Shown here piece after piece: positions 35,263 through 45,352 of a stretch of DNA of 64,000 nt (its first letter is position 1; each line of letters begins with the position of its first letter). A program made the position numbers and the translations under genes. The notes under the pieces are model-generated. The model was not told where the DNA came from. It saw only the letters and a list, made by a program, of their open reading frames with translations, and made no database searches. The DNA comes from Bacillus sp. sid0103. GTDB taxonomy: Bacteria > Bacillota > Bacilli > Bacillales_B > DSM-18226. The DNA lies in the NCBI RefSeq assembly GCF_019219025.1, contig NZ_JAHUWN010000031.1, forward strand, positions 1 to 64,000. Reading direction: 5' to 3'.

Positions 35263-36234
35263 CTAAAACACGATGCGTACGGTGGTGCCTTGGTTTAGGT
35301 TGGATTCGATTTCGATGTGATGGCCGAGTTTTTGGCAGATTTGTTTGGCGAGGTGGAGTCCCATTCCGGTGGATTCTTGGAAGTTACGGCCGTTTTCACC
35401 GGTGAAGTATGGATTAAATACGCGAGGGAGATCGCTTTGGGGAATACCCACGCCTTCATCGCGAATTTCTAAGACGATTTTGATGCCACGCTTGTAACCA
35501 TTAAAATAAATTTTCCGATTCTCCTCGATTGTATAACGAATCGCATTTGTCATGAGCTGCGTAATCACAAAGGATAACCATTTTTCATCTGATGCGATGC
35601 TTAAATCCCCGTCCATGTTTATCAGTGGGAACACTTTCTTACGGATAAATAACCGTTTTTGACTTGAGGTGACCGAACGGACAACGGTTTGCAAATCAAG
35701 GGTCTCGACATAAAAATCGCGTTCAAAGGTATCTAAACGCGCCGTGTACAGTACCATGTCCAATCCCTTTTTCAAACGATCCAGTTCATCCCCAATGGCA
35801 TTGAATCGCGGATCATCCTCATCTTGAACAATTAAATGAATCACTGACAACGGCGTCTTCATTTGATGCACCCATTGATTGATGAACTGAATATGCCCCT
35901 CCAGCTTGTACTTATAATTATGCAGGTCTTTTTTATAATGTTGGAATTGACTTTTCAAAAGCTGTTGCAAACTCTCAGCCAACGGGCTCTGTTGAACATT
36001 GCTCGTAAAATCCTCTATTGAGGTTAAAGGCTCTTCCAAGCGCTGATAGAATGATCGATTCGTTATGTACCGAAAAAAGAGGTACCCTATCAGAAGGCAC
36101 CCACTCAGGAATGCCGCATATAGACTTATCGCTAAATGATGAAACCCATCAAGCCAATAAATGGCTGTCATTACCACCAACTGAAGGATATAAAAGATAA
36201 TCAGCGCCAACTGCTCGCGTAAAAAAAGCTTCAT
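35263..36234 (-). CDS. BceS-type intramembrane-sensing histidine kinase
   Basis: A 323-residue kinase with two N-terminal helices joined by only a few external residues (LALIIFYILQLVVMTAIYW and LYAAFLSGCLLIGYLFF), so it lacks an input domain. This is the mark of intramembrane-sensing kinases that read their ABC transporter. The phospho-His is in QWVHQMKTPLSVIHL; ATP-binding motifs are TNAIRYT, RDEGVGIP and STGMGLHLAK. Its start overlaps the response regulator stop by 4 bp. Confidence 0.93.
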   Translation of the reverse strand: MKLFLREQLALIIFYILQLVVMTAIYWLDGFHHLAISLYAAFLSGCLLIGYLFFRYITNRSFYQRLEEPLTSIEDFTSNVQQSPLAESLQQLLKSQFQHYKKDLHNYKYKLEGHIQFINQWVHQMKTPLSVIHLIVQDEDDPRFNAIGDELDRLKKGLDMVLYTARLDTFERDFYVETLDLQTVVRSVTSSQKRLFIRKKVFPLINMDGDLSIASDEKWLSFVITQLMTNAIRYTIEENRKIYFNGYKRGIKIVLEIRDEGVGIPQSDLPRVFNPYFTGENGRNFQESTGMGLHLAKQICQKLGHHIEIESNLNQGTTVRIVF

Positions 36235-36932
36235 GGCTTATGCCCCCAGTTTGGAATAAGACGATACCCTTGCCCGCGAATCGTTTGAAGGGCATCCTCG
36301 ATATCTATGGCAGCTAATTTTTTCCGAACACGAGTTACATAAACATTTAAAGTATTATCATCGACAAAGGCTTGATCGTCCCAGATTTTCTCTAATAGCC
36401 GATCACGACTGACGACCTTCTCTGCTTTTTTCATGAGTTCATCTAATATTTTTGCTTCGGTATGGCTGAGATCAATTTCCTGTTCGTGTAATATAAGCTT
36501 CAAGCGCTCCACATCCAAGGTCAACCCATCCACCGTAGTCGTCCGCTCATTTTGCGAACTAGCATACGAGCCATATGCCCTTCTCAGTTGACTATTGATT
36601 TTCGCCGTGACAATTTCATAGTCAAATGGTTTCGTGATATAATCATCCGCCCCATTTTCAAGAGCCATTACTTGGTCCATTTTCCCGTCCCGTGCCGAGA
36701 TAAAGAGAATCGGACAGGTAGAAATGCTGCGGATTTGCCTGCACCAATAATAGCCATCAAATTTCGGCAAGTTCACATCCAATAGGACGAGATGCGGTTC
36801 ATATTGCTCAAATTGCGCTCGGACTGCTTCAAAATTGTCAACAGACTTTGTATCGTAACCGAATTTATGTAAATGCTCTTTCAGCAAACTCACCAACTGT
36901 TGGTCATCTTCGATTATAAAAATTTTAAACAT
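36231..36932 (-). CDS. BceR-type OmpR-family response regulator
   Basis: 233 residues: receiver domain with IIEDDQQL acidic pocket, phospho-Asp in LVLLDVNLPKFDG and the switch Thr/Lys (FISARDG, YITKPFD), then an OmpR winged helix with TRVRKKLAAI and TIRGQGYRL. ATG 36932 has GGGAG at seven bases; the frame runs upstream without a start signal. It is the first gene of the RR-HK pair and should bind the TTACA-N4-TGTAA box before the ABC genes. Confidence 0.94.
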   Translation of the reverse strand: MFKIFIIEDDQQLVSLLKEHLHKFGYDTKSVDNFEAVRAQFEQYEPHLVLLDVNLPKFDGYYWCRQIRSISTCPILFISARDGKMDQVMALENGADDYITKPFDYEIVTAKINSQLRRAYGSYASSQNERTTTVDGLTLDVERLKLILHEQEIDLSHTEAKILDELMKKAEKVVSRDRLLEKIWDDQAFVDDNTLNVYVTRVRKKLAAIDIEDALQTIRGQGYRLIPNWGHKP

Positions 36933-37040
36933 TACCATACTCCCTTCCCAATACTCCTCCTTGATTGTACCAAATGGCCGGGAACAATTGGAAATCAAAA
37001 AAAGCACCGTTCAGAAAACAGAACAATGCTTTGCAATCCC

Positions 37041-37958
37041 TTATTTATTGACAACAAGATAAGCAAAATGAAAATGATCAAAGGCATGCAGCCCATCTTC
37101 TCGTCCCTTAAAATACATATCCTCAATATTAGCCGGCGAGAGATTTTCATAGAGTAACATCTGGCAGTCTTGGAGCTCCAAGTCTAGTTCAAACGGGTCA
37201 AAGCCTGTAATGATAGGCTCACCCGTCCGGGCCGTAATTTGTCTCATTTTGGTTAGTTTTGTTGAGGCCATTTTCTCATGAAAAGCAGTATCATCGAGGT
37301 AATCAAAGGTGAAAGAACTTCCGTTTATGGACATGTCCGCTACAGAAGCTAGAAGTTGGTAGAAATCCTTTTTAGCCAGGTACATAACCACACCCAGCAA
37401 ACTAAAATAAGTATACTTTTGTTGATCATAACCGCTATTCATCAATTCTTCACGAAGGGAATCACTTTTAAAATCAACTGGAACAAATTTCACGTTCTCA
37501 GGAAGAGCGATACCAGCTTCCTGAAGGCGGTTTATCTTAAAAGCTAGTGTCGCAGGGCGATCAACTTCATAGATCATAAAATCCTCTGGCAGATTTTCCT
37601 GCCGTAACCCAAAGGTATCGAATCCGGCACCGAGGATGACATACTGTTTAAATCCGCGTTCTATCGCAGACCTAAGGCCATCTTCTGCATATCTTGCCCG
37701 ACTGACTAATTGGGGAATGGTCTGGTTATTCATCACCCACTGCAATTTTTCATCAATCGACTCCAATGTTTCACTTTTCTCCTGATCAAAGAAGGCAATT
37801 GCATTGGCCCAATTGGTGGCGATTAACTGCTTTTCTTCTTCTTTTAAAAGCGAATGTGCGATGTAGTCATTAAAAATCGGCTCTTTGCTTTCGGAAGCAT
37901 GATAGCCCCTGGCAAAGCAACTAACTAATGCCGTTAAACTTTCCTTCCTAGTTTCCAA
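37041..37958 (-). CDS. SAM-dependent methyltransferase, LCM/PPM1 family
   Basis: A 305-residue class I methyltransferase of the leucine carboxyl methyltransferase-like family. The SAM-binding motif is YVILGAGFDTFGLRQ, with IYEVDRPATLAFK as the acidic strand-2 loop and KFVPVDFKSDSL next. Bacterial members act on small molecules, often unknown. TTG 37958 is seven bases after AGGGGG; ATG 37982 has no ribosome binding site. It has no obvious partner genes. Confidence 0.82.
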   Translation of the reverse strand: METRKESLTALVSCFARGYHASESKEPIFNDYIAHSLLKEEEKQLIATNWANAIAFFDQEKSETLESIDEKLQWVMNNQTIPQLVSRARYAEDGLRSAIERGFKQYVILGAGFDTFGLRQENLPEDFMIYEVDRPATLAFKINRLQEAGIALPENVKFVPVDFKSDSLREELMNSGYDQQKYTYFSLLGVVMYLAKKDFYQLLASVADMSINGSSFTFDYLDDTAFHEKMASTKLTKMRQITARTGEPIITGFDPFELDLELQDCQMLLYENLSPANIEDMYFKGREDGLHAFDHFHFAYLVVNK

Positions 37959-38130
37959 ATAAGTTCCCCCTTCAACACCCATTTTTTAAACAGAAAAAAT
38001 TCCTGGCAGTGTCTGCTAGGAGTTTTATTTTATGATAGAATTATAGTTATTGTCAATAAATAAATATTATAGCACACTTTTCATAAAAAGTCAATAAAAA
38101 TATCATCCAATTAATAAAAATATCAAAACG

Positions 38131-38156
38131 AATGGTGTCAGGCACCGTTCGTTTTA
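38131..38156 (-). terminator. mtlD terminator built from a GGTGTCAGGCACC repeat
   Basis: AACGAA-t-GGTG-TCAG-CACC-g-TTCGTT pairs along its whole length and is followed by T-rich sequence on both strands. The core recurs at 35217-35236 without the full stem, so a dispersed repeat seems to serve as the terminator here. Confidence 0.65.
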
Positions 38157-38163
38157 ACCAAAA

Positions 38164-39321
38164 TTATTTTCCTGCCGTTAATTGTTGGTATTGCTCGACA
38201 ATCCCTTTAAACAAAATGGATGTGATATCAAGCTGGGTATACTTTTCAATCGCAGTTTCTAAGCCCTGTTCGCGGATGGTCGATTGAACTTGAATGGCTT
38301 CCTCATCACTTTGAACATCATAAAGGAGTGCCGCTGCGATCCCCTTCAAAAGAAATGTCGGTTCAGTTCCAAACACTTCTGCATACTGTCTTGCAGGGCT
38401 AACGAGACGATCATTTGGCCCTAGCTTACGAATTGGTGAACGCCCCACTCTTGTCACCTCATCCACAATATAGGCATTAGAGAAACGCCCTATAATCTTA
38501 TCAATATATTTATTGTGGTCTTCTTGATTAAAGCTATATTTTTTAACTAAAAACGCTCCGCTTTCTTTTAGGGCACCTTCCACTAGCTCTTTGATTTCTC
38601 TATTTTCCATTGCACGATTAATCGTCTCTACGCCAAAATGATAACCAAAGTACGCCGCTAAGGCATGACCTGTATTAACCGTGAATAATTTACGTTCAAT
38701 AAACGGAACTAATTTTTGAACATAGATGATTCCCTTAACGGGCGGCTTCTCTCCAACTATCTTCGGCTCTTCCACTACCCATTCATAAAAGGGCTCAACC
38801 TTAACCATTAGTTTATCTTCATTGACTTGATTTGGCACAATCCGGTCCACAGCGGAATCTGGGAATCCGAAGCGCTCATCAAATTGGGATTTTTCTTCCG
38901 CCGATAGTGTTTCGTAAATCTTCTCTTTTAAAAAGGACGTACCGCCAATCATGTTTTCACACGCAATAATATTTAACGGCTTATCTGTTCGTTCGAGCCG
39001 CTTCCGTAACCCATCTGCAACCAAATTCGCAATAAACGGTAAAATACTAGGACCGATTGCCGTCGTGACAAGATCCGCTTCCGCAATGGCATCAATAACT
39101 TGTTCAGGATTAAGCGCACTATTTATCGCCCTTACATTCTTGATCACCACTTCCTCTTGCGACGGTTCCGCAAGAACAACATGGTATTCGTTCTTTTCAT
39201 TCAGTAAGTCGACAATTTCACGATTTACATCAACAAAACACGTTTCATATCCGGAGTGATATAATAAATTCCCAATAAAGCCACGGCCTATATTTCCAGC
39301 GCCAAAGTGAATTGCGAGCAT
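38164..39321 (-). CDS. mtlD: Mannitol-1-phosphate 5-dehydrogenase
   Basis: Oxidises mannitol-1-P to fructose-6-P with NAD+. The 385-residue protein has the Rossmann motif AIHFGAGNIGRGFIG, the ENMIGGTSFLK and VDRIVPNQ segments, and the catalytic KLFTVNTGHALAAYFGY with Lys/His. It starts 1 bp after mtlF and is the last gene of mtlR-mtlF-mtlD. Confidence 0.97.
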   Translation of the reverse strand: MLAIHFGAGNIGRGFIGNLLYHSGYETCFVDVNREIVDLLNEKNEYHVVLAEPSQEEVVIKNVRAINSALNPEQVIDAIAEADLVTTAIGPSILPFIANLVADGLRKRLERTDKPLNIIACENMIGGTSFLKEKIYETLSAEEKSQFDERFGFPDSAVDRIVPNQVNEDKLMVKVEPFYEWVVEEPKIVGEKPPVKGIIYVQKLVPFIERKLFTVNTGHALAAYFGYHFGVETINRAMENREIKELVEGALKESGAFLVKKYSFNQEDHNKYIDKIIGRFSNAYIVDEVTRVGRSPIRKLGPNDRLVSPARQYAEVFGTEPTFLLKGIAAALLYDVQSDEEAIQVQSTIREQGLETAIEKYTQLDITSILFKGIVEQYQQLTAGK

Positions 39322-39322
39322 A

Positions 39323-39760
39323 TTAGTTCACCTCTGCAAAAATCGATAAAATTTCTTCGGCGGATTTTGCGGCAACCAATTTGTCAATATTTTCTTCTTC
39401 CGAGCAAACAATCGCAATGCTAGAGAGAATATCAAGATGTTCATTGTCTTTACCCGCAATGCCAATTAACAGCTTGACGATATTTCCATTCCCAAAGTCT
39501 ACACCTTGCGGAACTTGAATGAAAGAAATACCTGAATCCTTCACAAATGCCTTTGAATCCTCGGTACCATGTGGGATTGCAACAAAATTCCCCATATACG
39601 TAGAAGTTAGTTCTTCTCTTTCAAGCATTTTTTCAATATAGTCTGCATCTACATACCCTTTATCCACAAGAATGCTTCCTGTTAGTCTGATTGCTTCTTC
39701 CTTTGACCCCACTGATGCATTTAATAGAATATTTTCTTTTGCTAAAATTGCTTTTGACAT
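39323..39760 (-). CDS. mtlF: Mannitol-specific PTS enzyme IIA
   Basis: 145 residues. It accepts phosphate from HPr on the active-site His in NFVAIPHGTEDSKAF and passes it to the IIB domain of MtlA. It is separate from MtlA, which here has only IIC and IIB domains. AAGGAG precedes ATG. It sits between mtlR (2 bp) and mtlD. Confidence 0.96.
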   Translation of the reverse strand: MSKAILAKENILLNASVGSKEEAIRLTGSILVDKGYVDADYIEKMLEREELTSTYMGNFVAIPHGTEDSKAFVKDSGISFIQVPQGVDFGNGNIVKLLIGIAGKDNEHLDILSSIAIVCSEEENIDKLVAAKSAEEILSIFAEVN

Positions 39761-39762
39761 AG

Positions 39763-41886
39763 TTAAACACTCCTTATATTGTTTAATTTCTCTGTAAAAA
39801 ATTGATCAAATCTTGCTGTTAGATAGGCTAGTATTTCTTCCTGCTGATCCGATTGAAACAGGGCAATACTTTCTTCACTTTCAATTAATAACGAGCTAAG
39901 ATAACTTAGGACTTCTAATGAACTTTCGGCTGTTTCCTGAGGTGATAACATTAATAATATGGACCTTATTTCCATTTGCTTTTGATCCATTCCAACCACT
40001 TCAATCGGTTGTTGAGTCCTATATATTGTGAATGTTGGTGTGATTACATATGGTGACCGGGCATGGAAGAGAGCCATGGATGTATCTGGAATACCTAATC
40101 CCCCAAGTTTTTCCCTTTCACTAATCGCATCCACTACCGCTTCAATATTATCAATCTTTTGGTTTGCAAATAATTCTTCACTAGCAAGCTTAATAATTGC
40201 AGCAGCCGTTTTGCTGTCGTTTATATTCCTTAATTCAAATCCTTCTAAGAGCACCGCGATGGTCTGGGCATAGCCCTGAATGCTGTTCATTTCTTCGATT
40301 AGGACACTTGCCTTTTTCTTATGGACTCTATCCATGAACGAAACCGAAAATTTATGTTCTGATCCATTAAAAATAATCTGTTCATTAATAAAAGAGCGGA
40401 TTTTCTCAATTTCATCTTTATTTAAGATCGGGCTGACTAAGATGTAATCTGAATGATAATCAGGAATCGGGATTGTAGATATAATTAATTGATAGGTATC
40501 TGTTTTCATTCTCTTGAACTCCATAACAGACACATTTTGAATGTCCTTAAGCTCCGGAAACTCTTGCTGCAACCTCGTAGCCAGCATCTTCGAGGTGCCA
40601 ATGCCACTTGAGCAAATAACCAATGTTTTTAATTGAACAATCTCCTTGTTCGCTAAGATGGCCGCACCAAAATGCATAACGAGATAACCAATCTCCTCAT
40701 CAGGGACATAAAACTCATGAAACACTTGCTCAACCGCTTGTTTGACCGTAGAAAATAACTCCGCATAATCCCGTTTTATTTTATCTAATAATGGATTACT
40801 GATCCCCATCCTTTGTTTAATTCGATAGAGGGCTGGTTTCAAATGCACAACCAAACCTTCAAATAATGACCTATTTCCTGTAAGGTCTATTCCTGCACGT
40901 TTCCCGACCATTTCAATTAAATTCCTTGATTTAATTGCTACTTGAAGGCTAGAATCCTCGATTAAATATTCATTATCATGTCGCAGCTTCGCACCCTTTA
41001 GGTGCATAGTAATATACGCCACTTCTGCCTCTGGAATCTTAATTTGAAACACTTGCTCCAGTTGGGAGACAATTTTTTCTGCAAATTTATATTCCTTGGA
41101 TGATTGATGGTCCTTAAGGTAAGACTGGTTAATCTTAATCCCTTCACCTTTTTGGATCCGTTCAACCGCCAAGGCCAAATGAACGACCAACCCGATGTAG
41201 GCACTATCAGCCATATTAAAAGGTAAATCCTGAATCGTGGTTTCAACAATTTTTTCAACCGTCAGCAGCTTTTTCTTTTCTACTAGTCCCAGAAGCCTTT
41301 CAGAAATTGTATTGATTTGCTGATTGGACCGCTTTTGAATCGTTTCTCTTGCCAATGATAGGATTTCTGACTCATCGATATACTCCGTAATCAGATTACT
41401 CATCGCTCTTCTTTTCGCACTTTCATCGCCTTCGATTTCAACCCCATATCCTCTTCGGCGTATTAGTGCTAAACCGAACGTTTGTAACCTTTCTTCTAAT
41501 TTCGTTAAATCAGCACTTACCGTGGCAATGGTCACATTTAAATCATTGGCTAGACCTAAAAGCTTGACCGGTCCATCCGATTCCAATAATCCGCACAAAA
41601 TGATCGTTTGTCTTTCATCTGGTGTATATTCTGTATGAAAAAGATTAAATAAAAATAGTTCAAGCTCGCCAATTTTATCCTTACTTCCCGTAATTTGTAC
41701 GCCCACACCTGACTTCTTTAGCAAGGAAAGGTCATATTCTTTTAATATATCTTCTATATTCTTTAAATCTCGATGAACGGTCCTGCCGCTCACTCCAATT
41801 TGATCTGCGAGGTCTTTCACGGTCAACTCGTCTGATTCAGTTAACAAGATTTCAAGTATTTGTCTTTCTCTTGCGGAAATATACAT
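39763..41886 (-). CDS. mtlR: Mannitol operon activator MtlR
   Basis: A 707-residue PRD-type activator. It has N-terminal HTH domains (ILEILLTESDELTVKDLADQIGVSGRTVHRDL), two PTS regulation domains with conserved His pairs (VVHLALAVER, ITMHLKGAKLR; VVHLKPAL, LVMHFGAA), a GAT-type IIB-like domain with Cys in VICSSGIGTSKML, and a C-terminal IIA-like domain. Phosphorylation of these by HPr and the mannitol IIA/IIB proteins sets activity. ATG 41886 follows GGAGTGAG. Placement between mtlA and mtlF matches the Geobacillus order rather than B. subtilis. Confidence 0.95.
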   Translation of the reverse strand: MYISARERQILEILLTESDELTVKDLADQIGVSGRTVHRDLKNIEDILKEYDLSLLKKSGVGVQITGSKDKIGELELFLFNLFHTEYTPDERQTIILCGLLESDGPVKLLGLANDLNVTIATVSADLTKLEERLQTFGLALIRRRGYGVEIEGDESAKRRAMSNLITEYIDESEILSLARETIQKRSNQQINTISERLLGLVEKKKLLTVEKIVETTIQDLPFNMADSAYIGLVVHLALAVERIQKGEGIKINQSYLKDHQSSKEYKFAEKIVSQLEQVFQIKIPEAEVAYITMHLKGAKLRHDNEYLIEDSSLQVAIKSRNLIEMVGKRAGIDLTGNRSLFEGLVVHLKPALYRIKQRMGISNPLLDKIKRDYAELFSTVKQAVEQVFHEFYVPDEEIGYLVMHFGAAILANKEIVQLKTLVICSSGIGTSKMLATRLQQEFPELKDIQNVSVMEFKRMKTDTYQLIISTIPIPDYHSDYILVSPILNKDEIEKIRSFINEQIIFNGSEHKFSVSFMDRVHKKKASVLIEEMNSIQGYAQTIAVLLEGFELRNINDSKTAAAIIKLASEELFANQKIDNIEAVVDAISEREKLGGLGIPDTSMALFHARSPYVITPTFTIYRTQQPIEVVGMDQKQMEIRSILLMLSPQETAESSLEVLSYLSSLLIESEESIALFQSDQQEEILAYLTARFDQFFTEKLNNIRSV

Positions 41887-42046
41887 GATCTCACTCCGTG
41901 TAAAGTAATGTAAGCCTCGTCCTCCAATCATAGGATGTTGCCAAAATTAAAATTAAATGCTTACATTTTCATTTTAATCCCGGAAAAACCCTTATACAAC
42001 ATAAGGATAATTAAAGTTAGTCATATCTATTGTTGACAAAATTTAA

Positions 42047-42092
42047 AAGCGGAAGCGCTCCTTAAGCGGCTTATGGATTGGCGCACTTTGAT
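42047..42092. repeat. Dispersed element family 1, truncated copy
   Basis: AAAAGCGGAAGCGC then AGCGGCTTATGGATTGG and GCACTTTGATAC match the first part of the copy at 6768; the right half is missing. It lies between mtlA and mtlR. Confidence 0.6.
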
Positions 42093-42103
42093 ACAAACAA
42101 ACA

Positions 42104-42127
42104 AAAACCTAGCACTAAGGCTAGGCA
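42104..42127 (-). terminator. mtlA terminator
   Basis: CCTAGC-CTTAGT-GCTAGG on the minus strand followed by TTTTTGTTTG. It separates mtlA from mtlR, so mtlRFD may need read-through or its own promoter. Confidence 0.7.
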
Positions 42128-42135
42128 CTGATTGT

Positions 42136-43551
42136 TTATTTCTTTAATGATTCAACTAACTCGTCATAACGAGGACTATTTAAGAAATTCTCTACGGAAA
42201 TATGGTTTGCATTCGGCAGCTTGGCTTTTGCTCGATCCGTTAAATCCTTATGGGTTACGACTACATCTGCATCGCTTGGTAAATTGTTGATCGCTGTGTT
42301 GATAACAGTGACATCGATACCAGCTTTTTTCATTTTATTTCGTAAAATGGATGCACCCATCGCACTAGATCCCATGCCGGCATCACAAGCAAACACAACT
42401 TTATTTACTGCTTCTGCATTAATAGGTTTTTCATCAACTAGCATAGAAGAAACCGTGCTTTTCTTCCCTTTCATTTCTTCCATCTTGGCTGTTGCAGAAG
42501 TTAAATCCTCATCAGTTGCCTTACTAGTTTTCAAGATTAATGCTGCAACCGCAAAGGATACCGCTGCTGCCACTAATACACCTGCTAATACTCCAAGGTA
42601 ATTTCCTTTTGGTGTCATCGCCATAAGAGCGAAGATACTACCTGGTGATGGAGCAGCTACAAGACCTGCATTGAAAAGGTTAAAGGTAAATACTCCACTT
42701 ACACCCCCAGCCATAGCAGCTAGAAGAAGCATAGGCTTCATTAGAATGTATGGGAAGTAAATTTCATGAATACCACCTAAGAAGTGGATAATGACCGCAC
42801 CTGGAGCCGTTTGTTTTGCGGCACCTTTGCCGAATAGCCAGTAAGCAAGTAAGATCCCTAATCCTGGACCAGGGTTTGTTTCTAATAGGAATAAAATTGA
42901 TTTTCCAGCTTTTGCTGCTTGCTCAATCCCTAATGGACTTAAAATACCATGGTTAATGGCATTATTTAAAAATAGTACTTTTGCTGGTTCAATAAACACG
43001 TTTGCTAAAGGTAACATGTTGTGGTCAATAATGAATTGAACACCTGAAGCTAAAACCTTACTTAATGCTTCAACAACTGGTCCTACCCCTTTATACGCTA
43101 ATAATGTTAACGCACCGCCGATAATCCCGGCAGAAAAGTTATTAACAAGCATTTCAAATCCAGATTTAATTTTCCCGTGAATCGCTTGGTCAAATTTCTT
43201 AATTAGGTATCCACCGATTGGCCCCATAATCATGGCTCCTAAAAACATCGGGATATCCGTTCCAACGATAACACCCATAGTAGCTGTCGCACCAACGACT
43301 CCACCGCGAATATCATGAACTATTCTACCACCGGTAAAACCAATTAACAGCGGCAGTAAGAACGTGATCATCGGTCCTACTAATTTAGCCAAATCTTCAT
43401 TTGGTAACCATCCTGTTGGAATAAATAGTGCGGTAATAAATCCCCATGCTATAAAAGCGCCGATATTCGGCATGACCATACCGCTTAGATAACTGCCAAA
43501 TTTTTGTATTTTCACTTTAACATCTGATTTATCATTAACTTTTTCAGTCAT
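42136..43551 (-). CDS. mtlA: Mannitol-specific PTS enzyme IICB
   Basis: Takes up and phosphorylates mannitol. The 471 residues comprise a IIC membrane domain (1-340; [29 protein letters not shown] with the conserved GIHE) and a cytoplasmic IIB domain whose phospho-Cys is in [17 protein letters not shown]. The IIA part is separate (mtlF). GAGGGGG precedes ATG at 10 bp. A cre box lies 50 bp upstream. Confidence 0.97.
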   Translation of the reverse strand: MTEKVNDKSDVKVKIQKFGSYLSGMVMPNIGAFIAWGFITALFIPTGWLPNEDLAKLVGPMITFLLPLLIGFTGGRIVHDIRGGVVGATATMGVIVGTDIPMFLGAMIMGPIGGYLIKKFDQAIHGKIKSGFEMLVNNFSAGIIGGALTLLAYKGVGPVVEALSKVLASGVQFIIDHNMLPLANVFIEPAKVLFLNNAINHGILSPLGIEQAAKAGKSILFLLETNPGPGLGILLAYWLFGKGAAKQTAPGAVIIHFLGGIHEIYFPYILMKPMLLLAAMAGGVSGVFTFNLFNAGLVAAPSPGSIFALMAMTPKGNYLGVLAGVLVAAAVSFAVAALILKTSKATDEDLTSATAKMEEMKGKKSTVSSMLVDEKPINAEAVNKVVFACDAGMGSSAMGASILRNKMKKAGIDVTVINTAINNLPSDADVVVTHKDLTDRAKAKLPNANHISVENFLNSPRYDELVESLKK

Positions 43552-43600
43552 TATCTTATGTCCCCCTCTTTATCTAATTTGTTGAACTTTGTATCTTTAT

Positions 43601-43616
43601 ATTAAAGCGTTTACAT
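43601..43616 (-). promoter_or_regulatory. cre box upstream of mtlA
   Basis: ATTAAAGCGTTTACAT matches the WTGNAARCGNWWWCAN consensus at all but one core position. Its place just before mtlA predicts CcpA repression in glucose, as known for mannitol operons. Confidence 0.7.
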
Positions 43617-43690
43617 GTATATTTCTATTTTTACAAAAATGCATTTTGTCATTGTGATTGTTGACAACATTTATGATTTCTGTCAAAACA

Positions 43691-43740
43691 AAAAATCGAG
43701 GAATGAACAGGCTTGGATGCCTGCTCATTCCTCGATCTGT
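43691..43740 (-). terminator. Strong terminator after the CBO0543-type gene
   Basis: ATCGAGGAATGA-a-CAGGC-TTGGAT-GCCTG-c-TCATTCCTCGAT, 17 base pairs with one mismatch, followed by TTTTTTGTTTTG on the minus strand. Confidence 0.85.
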
Positions 43741-43761
43741 TTAAAGATAAAAAGTCTGGTA

Positions 43762-44247
43762 TTATGTAGCCTTATAACCCGCATTCTTTACCTTATCTAA
43801 TTTTTTTAATAATCCAACGAAACCTCTAATTAAAAATAATGTAAAATTTACAGTTCCAAAAGTATGGAATGGCGTCCACTTTTTCCATTTAAATAATCTA
43901 GTATTCTTTTCAAAGTACCATTGGGCGATACTCATCGGAACACTAAATATCAAACTTTTCAAAAGGATTTTACTTAAATTATCATGATAAGATAGTTTAA
44001 CCCAAATAACACTTAAGATCGGAAAAAACAATATATCATAAATGATGTTCGTCTTAAAAATTTTTGGAAATGGACGGACTGGATATTCTACTTTTTTGGT
44101 TCCAACAACATACGCATCAAGCAGTGTTGCAATAACTCCTTTTGAGAAGAAAATAACGAGGTTTTCTCTCATTTTTGAACCTTTGAATAGAAATGGCAAG
44201 GAAACTATGCACAAAGCTGTGAGTAGATTTAACAATTTCTTCTCCAT
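43762..44247 (-). CDS. CBO0543-type membrane protein
   Basis: 161 residues with four to five hydrophobic segments. The pattern YDILFFPILSVIW, then SIAQWYFEKNTRLFKWKKWTPFHTF, resembles a family annotated CBO0543 in spore-forming Firmicutes, which has no known function. A long hairpin terminator follows and no gene is close upstream on the same strand, so it is monocistronic. Confidence 0.7.
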   Translation of the reverse strand: MEKKLLNLLTALCIVSLPFLFKGSKMRENLVIFFSKGVIATLLDAYVVGTKKVEYPVRPFPKIFKTNIIYDILFFPILSVIWVKLSYHDNLSKILLKSLIFSVPMSIAQWYFEKNTRLFKWKKWTPFHTFGTVNFTLFLIRGFVGLLKKLDKVKNAGYKAT

Positions 44248-44342
44248 AAAAAAAACATCCTTCCAAAAGGATTTATCATTAACACTATTAAATTTACCTA
44301 TTCAAATAATATTATCCAAAAAAAGTCTAAAATTATTTACAT

Positions 44343-44373
44343 AAAAAAAGCCAATCGGCGAATTCCGATTAGC
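44343..44373 (-). terminator. Terminator at the end of the mhq gene group
   Basis: AAAGCTAATCGG and CCGATTGGCTTT arms (one G-U or mismatch) followed by TTTT on the minus strand; it overlaps the stop codon of the last gene. Confidence 0.75.
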
Positions 44374-45313
44374 TTTCACCTTCCAGAACACGAACCTCCA
44401 CAGAAGGTAAGGTTTCTTCTAGTTCTTCTCTTTTTGACTCTAGCCAAGATGGCAGCATGAGTTTTTTTCCAAGTTCAGCGACTGGTTCATCTACCGAAAA
44501 GCCTGGTGGGTCCGTTGCTATTTCGAAGAGGATACCCCCTTCTTCATGAAAATAAAGAGCTTTGAAGTAGTTCCGGTCAAGAATCTCGGTGGGATAATAT
44601 CCTTTTTCGAGGAGCAGGGATCTCCACCTTTGATGATCTTCTTCATCTTTTGCTCTCCAAGCTATATGGTGAACCGTTCCGGCTCCCATCAGCCCTCGGA
44701 CAGAGGGATGTAACTGAATATCAATCGTATTTCCAAGAGTTCCTTCAGATTTAAATCTAAGAAATTCCTTTTCTTGTCCAATGCATTCTAAGCCCAAAAT
44801 ATTTTCTAAAACGTCAGCAGTTTTATGGGGTTGTGCAGAAAACAGAACAGCACCGCCAAAGCCTCTAATTGCATTTTCTGCTTAAACTCCCCCAAAGTTC
44901 CAAGTATTCATTGGTCCTTCATCTCGTTCTGTTAGTTCCAGTTGGAGTCCGTCTGGATCAGTAAATTTTAAATATGTTTGACCAAAGCGAATCGAGGAAG
45001 TAAATTCAATGCCAAATTTTCGTAATCGATTCTCCCAAAAATGAACAGAGCTCTTTGGTATTATATAGCTGGTCACGCCAACCTGACCTGTTCCAATTCG
45101 ACCTTTCAGCTGTTTAGCCCATGGAAAAAAAGTAATCACAGTACCTGGTTGACCCGTTTCATTCCCAAAATAAAGATGATACACTTCAGGACGATCAAAA
45201 TTAATGGTTTTTTTAACAAGCCTTAGCCCTAGCATGCCTGCATAAAAGTCAATATTCCTTTGTGCATCGTTTACCATCGCTGAGATATGGTGAATACCTG
45301 CCGTCTTTTGCAT
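44369..45313 (-). pseudogene. Second MhqO-like ring-cleaving dioxygenase, in-frame stop
   Basis: Two halves in one reading frame: 45313-44882 (MQKTAGIHHISAMVND to NTWNFGGV) and the part after the stop (AENAIRGFGGAVLF to LEGES). They align end to end with the intact copy at 45985-46923, which reads FGGVSPEVAIKGFGG at the same place. A TAA at 44882-44884 stands where the other has TCx or similar, so one base change from a Ser codon (TCA to TAA) would explain it. The metal ligands (GIHHI, TVHHIAW, LFEIATDPPGF) are all kept. Either a recent nonsense mutation or two separately translated half-proteins; read-through is possible but unproven. Confidence 0.85.
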
Positions 45314-45352
45314 TTTATCCTCTCCATTTCATCAATGGCATTTTATTAGGGA

